Source: Mimachlamys varia (lineage: Eukaryota > Mollusca > Bivalvia > Pectinida > Pectinidae). Taken from it: DNA of 64,000 nucleotides. Shown piece by piece: positions 59,035-64,000 of the stretch. The notes beneath the pieces were generated by a model. That model had not been told where the DNA came from. It was given only the letters and a program-made list of their open reading frames with translations, and searched no databases. Positions within the stretch are counted from its first letter, which is position 1. Each line of letters opens with the position of its first letter. Location: the NCBI GenBank assembly GCA_947623455.1, contig OX392538.1:34099001-34163000 (forward strand), written 5' to 3'. A program made the position numbers and the translations under genes.

Positions 59035-59933
59035 TGCTAACAGCTGTTGCCTTCTCAATATGGGGACCAACAAAAAGGGGACGAGTTTACATAAACATTT
59101 TTGTAGCTTCATTTTCTGCATCGGGACTAATATCACCATTGGTTACTTCCCCTTTCCTGCTACCAACAGCAATGGACGTTGTCACGGACAAATCACTTTT
59201 GAACTCTTCAGATGAAACTACGCATGAAAACCTTGAATCAACTTTTATCGTAGAAGGAGGGATATCACTTGCAAATCTTACTACATATTCAAACAGAAAT
59301 GATAGAGAAATCCCAACATCAAATATATATATAGCGTATTCTATTTCCGCCGGATTGGGCCTTTTATCAACGATTCCGTTTGTTGTTATATACCTCAAAT
59401 CATCAAAACATGCTATGAGGAATTCCAATGACGAGGAATCATATTTTATCGGAAATTTGTCTTTGATGGCCAAAATACTGCAATTAATCAATGTTGGTAT
59501 ACTATCGGCTGTATTTATATCACTTGATTTTACGTTTATTGGGTACCTGACAACGTTTTGTGTTCAGCATCTAGGATGGACAAAACCTTCCGGCGCACTT
59601 CTGACATCCGTATATTTCCTTTCGTGCCTTTGTGGTAGGATTGTTGGTTCAAGCCTTGCCAACTTCTTCACGCCACTAAACATGCTCGTGTTTTCAGTTA
59701 CTGGGTATACTGTAAGTTTAATAGGATTATCTGTCTGTGGGATGTTCCTTGCTGATGTTGGGATATGGGTATCTGTATCCTTTCTTGGGGCTCCTGTTGG
59801 TACAACTTGGGCTGCTGTGCTAAACTGGATAAACGAGAATTTAGTTCCAGTCCGTGGTAAAACGACATCCTTTCTCTTGATAGCTGCTTTTTGTGGTGCG
59901 CTGTTAAGTCTTTGGGTACATGATGGAGAATAA
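59035..59933 (+). CDS. MFSD4B-like: Transporter C exon 3, in-frame part
   Basis: Begins after TTTTTCAG|TGCTAACA (phase 1). In frame until about 59909, then out-of-frame residues to the stop at 59931-59933. Confidence 0.8.
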
Positions 59934-60060
59934 ATCTCCAATTTGGTTTTGTTATCTAAGCCTTACAAAGGCTGCTATTACAGTTATCAATGTGGTATTT
60001 ATGGTTGTTTATACCAGATACGTACAAAAAACAAGTACGGACAAGGCAATTGATACCTAA

Positions 60061-60699
60061 ACCACTGTTTAATCATCAATATTATACGAGGATTTTGCAG
60101 GTACATTCACAAATAGATTACATGTACCCATTTAAACGCAGAATTACTTTATATATGATATCTTGTAATTTTTCTTGAACCGATGTGTTCGAGGATTTAG
60201 ATTAGCGACGTTATCTACGGAAATAAAGACCTAACGAAAATGACTGATTTTACAATATTTTTATTACGTTCCAGTGCGTACTTACCAATAGCGTGTACAA
60301 TGACTAAAGGTTACTTTTGGTGGCAGAGGTGGGACTCAGCGGTACATTACAAGGCCAGATTCCATGCATCGGTACATATGCAGGACCAAATTTCAGGACG
60401 ACAAAAATACGGCGTTAGGAACAGTGATGAACCCAAAATTCAAGTAATCTGGTACCTAACCTCGGAACGCGCTTTCTATATCAGCAACGACGATAAAGCA
60501 GTGACTGTCCACCTGCACTTATTATGATTACGTAATCATAACACATTCATCAAACTTTACAATAAAATATTCTAGACATTCTGCAGGTTGATTTGTCTTT
60601 TGCCGTTTATTAATCTTGGTCTTTACAACATTTAATAGTTCATTTGTGTGTGTAACGTCATCTTTAATGATAGGAGGTGGCAGACTGTGCTTTGCTTTG
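60061..60699. other. Intergenic 3' flank of transporter C
   Basis: No gene recognised. The 95-residue frame at 60240-60527 has no family support. Confidence 0.3.
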
Positions 60700-63500
60700 T
60701 GAGAGATAATGTTTCAATACCTATACGTACGTATGCACAGTCTTATCAATCAAAATTGATAATTAACATAAGTCATTATGTACACTTTCAATGAAAATCC
60801 TAAGAATACGAATTATATAAAACTTCGAATATAACATCTTTGCAATAAAAATAGTGAAAAAATACTGTTCATATAACAAGAGGCCCAATGGGCCTGCATC
60901 GCTCACCTGGTATCAATCTCTGACTTATTTTATAGTGTAACCCTAAAGTCCCCTTAAAATCTTTTACTGTAAGACATTCAGAAGAACATCTTAAGATTTA
61001 AACATATTTTACCCCTGTGACCTTATAAGACAACATCATTTTCATTTTCAAATTTTGTTTGGCTTCATCCCAGGACGCTACAAGACACATATCATATCTC
61101 TAGGCATTTCGGTTTATCAGAAGAAGTCGCTCAAAGCTTTTAACCACTGATTTGACCACTGTGACCTTTAATATGGGTCAAGATCATTTTCCTTCCCAAA
61201 GTTTGTCGTGCTTCATCCCAGGAACCTTTCAGTCAAATATCATGCTTCTAGGGCTTTTGGTATTTCAGAAGAAGTCGTTTAAAGGTTTTCACAGATTTGA
61301 CCCCTGTGACCTTGAATATAGGTCAAGATCATTTCTTTTCGCAAACTCTGTCGTGCTTCATCCAAGGAACCTTTCAGCCAAATACAATGTTTCTAGGGCT
61401 TTTGGTATTTCAGAAGAAGTCGTTTAAAGGTTTTAACAGATTTGACCCTTGTGACCTTGAATATAGGTCAAGGTCATTTCTTTTCGCAAACTTTGTCGTG
61501 CTTCATCCAAGGAACCTTTCAGTCAAATACCATGCTTCTAGGGCTTTTGGTATTTCAGAAGAAGTCGTTTTAAGGTTTTAACATATTTGACCCTTGTGAC
61601 CTTGAATATAGGTCAAGGTCATTTCTTTTCGCAAACTTTGTCGTGCTTCATCCAAGGAACCTTTCAGCCAAATACCATGTTTCTAGGGCTTTTGGTATTT
61701 CAGAAGAAGTCGTTTGAATGTTTAAACAGATTTGACCCCTGTGACCTTGAATATAGGTCAAGGTCATTTCTTTTCGCAAACTTTGTCGGGCTTCATCCAA
61801 GGAACCTTTGAGCCAAATATCATGCTTCTAGGCATTTTGGTATTTCAGAAGAAGTCGTTTGAAGGTTTTAACAGATTTGACCCTTGTGACCTTGAATATA
61901 GGTCAAGGTCATTTCTTTTCGCAAACTTTGTCGTGCTTTATCCAAGGAACCTTTCAGCCAAATGTCATGCTTCTAGGGCTTTTGGTACTTCAGAAGAAGT
62001 CGTTTGAATGTTTAAACAGATTTGACCCCTGTGACCTTGAATATAAGTCAAGGTCATTTCTTTTCACAAACTTTGTCGGGCTTCATCCAAGGAACCTTTC
62101 AGCCAAATAAAATGCTTCTAGGGCTTTCGGTATTTCAGAAGAAGTCGTTTACAGGTTTTAACAGATTTGACCCCTGTGACCTTGAATATAGGTCAAGGTC
62201 ATTTTTTTTCGCAAACTTTGTTGGGCTTCATCCAAGGAACCTTTCAGCCAAATATCATGTTTCTAGGGCTTTTAGTATTTCAGAAGAATTCGTTTAAAGG
62301 TTTTAACAGATTTTACCTCACTGTGACCTTGAATATTGGTCAAGGTCGTTTCTTTTCGCAAACTTTATTTGGCTTCATCCAAGGAAGCTTCTGGTCAAAT
62401 ATGAAGTCTCTATGCCTGACGGTATTTTAGAAGAAGTTGTTTGAAGGTTTCGACATTTTTGACCCCTGTGACCTTGAAATTAGGTCAAAGTGATTTTTTT
62501 CGCAAACTTTGTTCAGCTTCTTCCAAGATATCTACCAGCCAAATTTCATGTCCCTGGGCCTTTCAGTATTTTAGAAGAAGTCGTTTAAAGGAAAAAGTTG
62601 ACGGACGGACGGACGGACGGACGACGGACGCTGCACCATCACATAAGCTCACTTGGCCCTTCGGGCCAGGTGAGCTAAAAACGATAATATCAAAAGCGGA
62701 TAGGTCAACGTGTAATTGTTTGCTATATTAATTTCATTATGTTTACACGAGCCCCACTTTACTCTAGCCATGACTACAGATTTGAATATGTTGACGGAAA
62801 AATGTTTGGTATGGGGGCATACAAAGAAAACGTGGAATTATCCGACGCTCCTTTTCGAATTGACAAAAATGGTGTGTGGCTTTGAGGGAAATTTTGAACG
62901 TGTGACAAATCGAGGCCTACAAATTGTTAGGCAACTGACACAATGGAATTTTATGAAAATACCTTTAAGATTGTAATTCCCAAGATGCAGCAATAGTATG
63001 ACGTCGTCAAGTCTCTCGTCACAATTGTACACGTGTTTTGTTTTCAGAGAGATAATGTTTCAATACCCATACGCACGTATTCACAGTCACATCAATAAAA
63101 AAAAGACTTTTGAAAGCAAGATTAATCATGTACACTTTGCAATGAAAACGAATTATATAAAACTTCCAACATAACATCTTTGCAATAAAAATAGTGTAAA
63201 AAATACTGATCATATAAAAAAGATAATATAAAAAGCGTGTAAGTCAATGTGTAATTGTTTGCTATATTAATTTCATTATGTTAACACAAGCCCCAGTTGA
63301 CTACAGCCTCGACACCAGATTTATATATTTTGACAGAAAAATGTTTGGTATGGGGCCATAGCACACTACAAAGAAAATAGGGAAATCTCAGACATCATTT
63401 GGTAGTTTTCAGTTTCGAATTGTTGACAAAAAATGTGGTGCGACTTGGAGGGAAATTTTTAACTTGTGACAAACCAAGGCCTACTTACAGAATGTTGCAG
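60700..63500 (+). repeat. Tandem segmental duplication of about 0.45 kb, first copy split
   Basis: Copy 1 is about 60700-60876 plus 62682-62950; copy 2 is about 63045-63500. Both contain AGAGATAATGTTTCAATACC, AACATCTTTGCAATAAAAAT, TAATTGTTTGCTATATTAAT and AAAAATGTTTGGTATGGGG. Copy 1 is interrupted by the tandem-core element. Confidence 0.82.
60877..62681 (+). mobile_element. Tandem-core (HINE-like) element with 145-bp units, 1.8 kb
   Basis: 5' end CAAGAGGCCCAATGGGCCTG (hairpin), then GCTCACCTGG. About ten 145-bp units follow (61005-62480), each with GTGACCTTGAATATAGGTCA and CAGAAGAAGTCGTTT. A (GACG)n run lies near 62600-62622. The 3' hairpin GGCCCTTCGGGCC is followed by AGGTGAGCTAAAAA. The stacked ~90-residue frames every 145 bp are shadows of the repeat, not genes. 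Confidence 0.8.
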
Positions 63501-64000
63501 CTAATATTAATATTAATGACAGTTTCGGATAAATCTAGATGTAAATAAAGAAACAATAGCAACCCCATAAAACGTTGTCAAAAATAACAAATATTTATAC
63601 AGTGATAAACTCTGGCGACACAGCAGACACCGATCTATCAAAATATGAAAGTGTTTGTCAGGATTATAGGAATTGCGGACTATATTAACGTTAACTTTTA
63701 GTTTCGCTTAACGTCCCATTAACATGACATAGCTTAGCTTAGGTCATTTTAAGGACGTACTTCTATGCTGTTTGCGTAAGTGTACATGAATGTGTGCCCG
63801 AGACGGGGTATTTTTTTTGTTGTTGGCTCCTTAGGTAGCTGTGTACAGTAGATCTAGAGATTTATGGAAACAAAGACCAATGCCTGAGAATTGTCAACAC
63901 AGAGATTTAACCGTACACTGCATAGTTGCAGAATTATATCCGTCCCAGCATAGGTCGTATGTTTAGATTTTTCGCTATTTTCCCTCATGTGCTGTTGTCG
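63501..64000. other. Right-end intergenic stretch
   Basis: Nothing recognised. Confidence 0.3.

Larger units (their letters stand above)
57035..60060 (+). pseudogene. MFSD4B-like: MFS transporter copy C, MFSD4B/NaGLT1-like, frameshifted in last exon
   Basis: Exons 57035-57247, 57755-58040 and 59035-60060 (ancestral end). Same exon plan and phases as copies A and B, on the opposite strand. Domains match: helix 1 FNVILSVCVAFAFSTL, GWTRGQAGSAFLDIL, SGRVLGSILGGAIYSKVN, AFSIWGPTKRGRVYI, VYFLSCLCGRIVG and ENLVPVRGKTTSFLL. Near 59910 the frame breaks: relative to A, 8 bp are missing between GALLS and GYMMEN. Translation then stops at 59931-59933, losing the last helix or two. The remaining 3' sequence still reads like the family in the other frame down to TAA at 60058-60060. 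It could be a recent pseudogene, a truncated protein or a sequencing error. The start at 57035 is chosen because it gives an N-terminus like A and B; 56987 is the alternative. Confidence 0.8.

Noticed and set aside
61152..62430. Series of ~90-residue frames every 145 bp
   Set aside because: Shadows of the tandem core of a mobile element. Identical frame remnants in each unit, no coding family.

Overview
This is a eukaryotic (animal) window, AT-rich and repeat-dense, with intron-bearing genes. The best guess is a mollusc, probably a bivalve. The two gene families are metazoan: inositol polyphosphate 1-phosphatase, and an MFSD4B/NaGLT1-like sugar transporter family. The dispersed repeats have the structure of bivalve rolling-circle 'tandem-core' elements: a 5' hairpin, subterminal inverted repeats, 145-160 bp tandem units, GACG runs, and an end in GGTGAGCTAAAA or GGTGGGCTAAAA. 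No bacterial-style operons, CRISPR arrays or rRNA genes are seen, and no stand-alone tRNA gene is convincing.

Layout. (1) 1-18.4 kb: one complete plus-strand gene, INPP1, in five coding exons (3250-18360, 382 aa predicted). Just upstream of its first coding exon is a two-level satellite. Four ~131-bp units (ca. 900-1454) each carry a decayed copy of the INPP1 exon-1 splice acceptor and start. About 74 copies of a 23-bp unit (1455-3185) follow, partly organised in a 464-bp higher-order repeat. Intron 2 holds a 6.14-kb CACTA-type element with ~2-kb inverted arms. Intron 3 holds a rolling-circle tandem-core element and an 809-bp Mutator-like MITE. (2) 18.4-28.8 kb: no gene recognised. It carries MITEs (pogo-like TA, TTAA-flanked, Mutator-like nested inside the TTAA one, small hairpin types), a tRNA-derived SINE inside a tandem-core element, and a 108-bp tandem repeat. 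(3) 28.8-60.1 kb: three paralogous MFS transporter genes. Copies A (28810-32094) and B (42344-46341) are on the minus strand; copy C (57035-60060) is on the plus strand. All have the same three-exon layout, with exon 2 exactly 286 bp in each. A and B look intact. C has an apparent 8-bp deletion in its last exon. Between them are a Ty3/gypsy reverse-transcriptase relic in which one 85-bp segment was amplified about 21 times, a 52-bp tandem array, several fragments of a Penelope-like reverse-transcriptase element, more tandem-core elements and MITEs. (4) 60.1-64 kb: a tandem duplication, one copy of which is split by a 1.8-kb tandem-core element with 145-bp units.

The two gene groups have unrelated jobs: phosphoinositide signalling for INPP1, and presumed sugar or other small-solute uptake for the MFS trio. 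Nothing suggests they act together. The most unusual features are satellites born from coding or splice-site sequence (INPP1 exon 1; gypsy RT), the CACTA-like foldback element inside INPP1, and nested insertions whose boundaries can be read from target-site duplications or from paralogous empty sites. All gene calls come from reading translated exons, splice signals and remembered family motifs. No database search was run.
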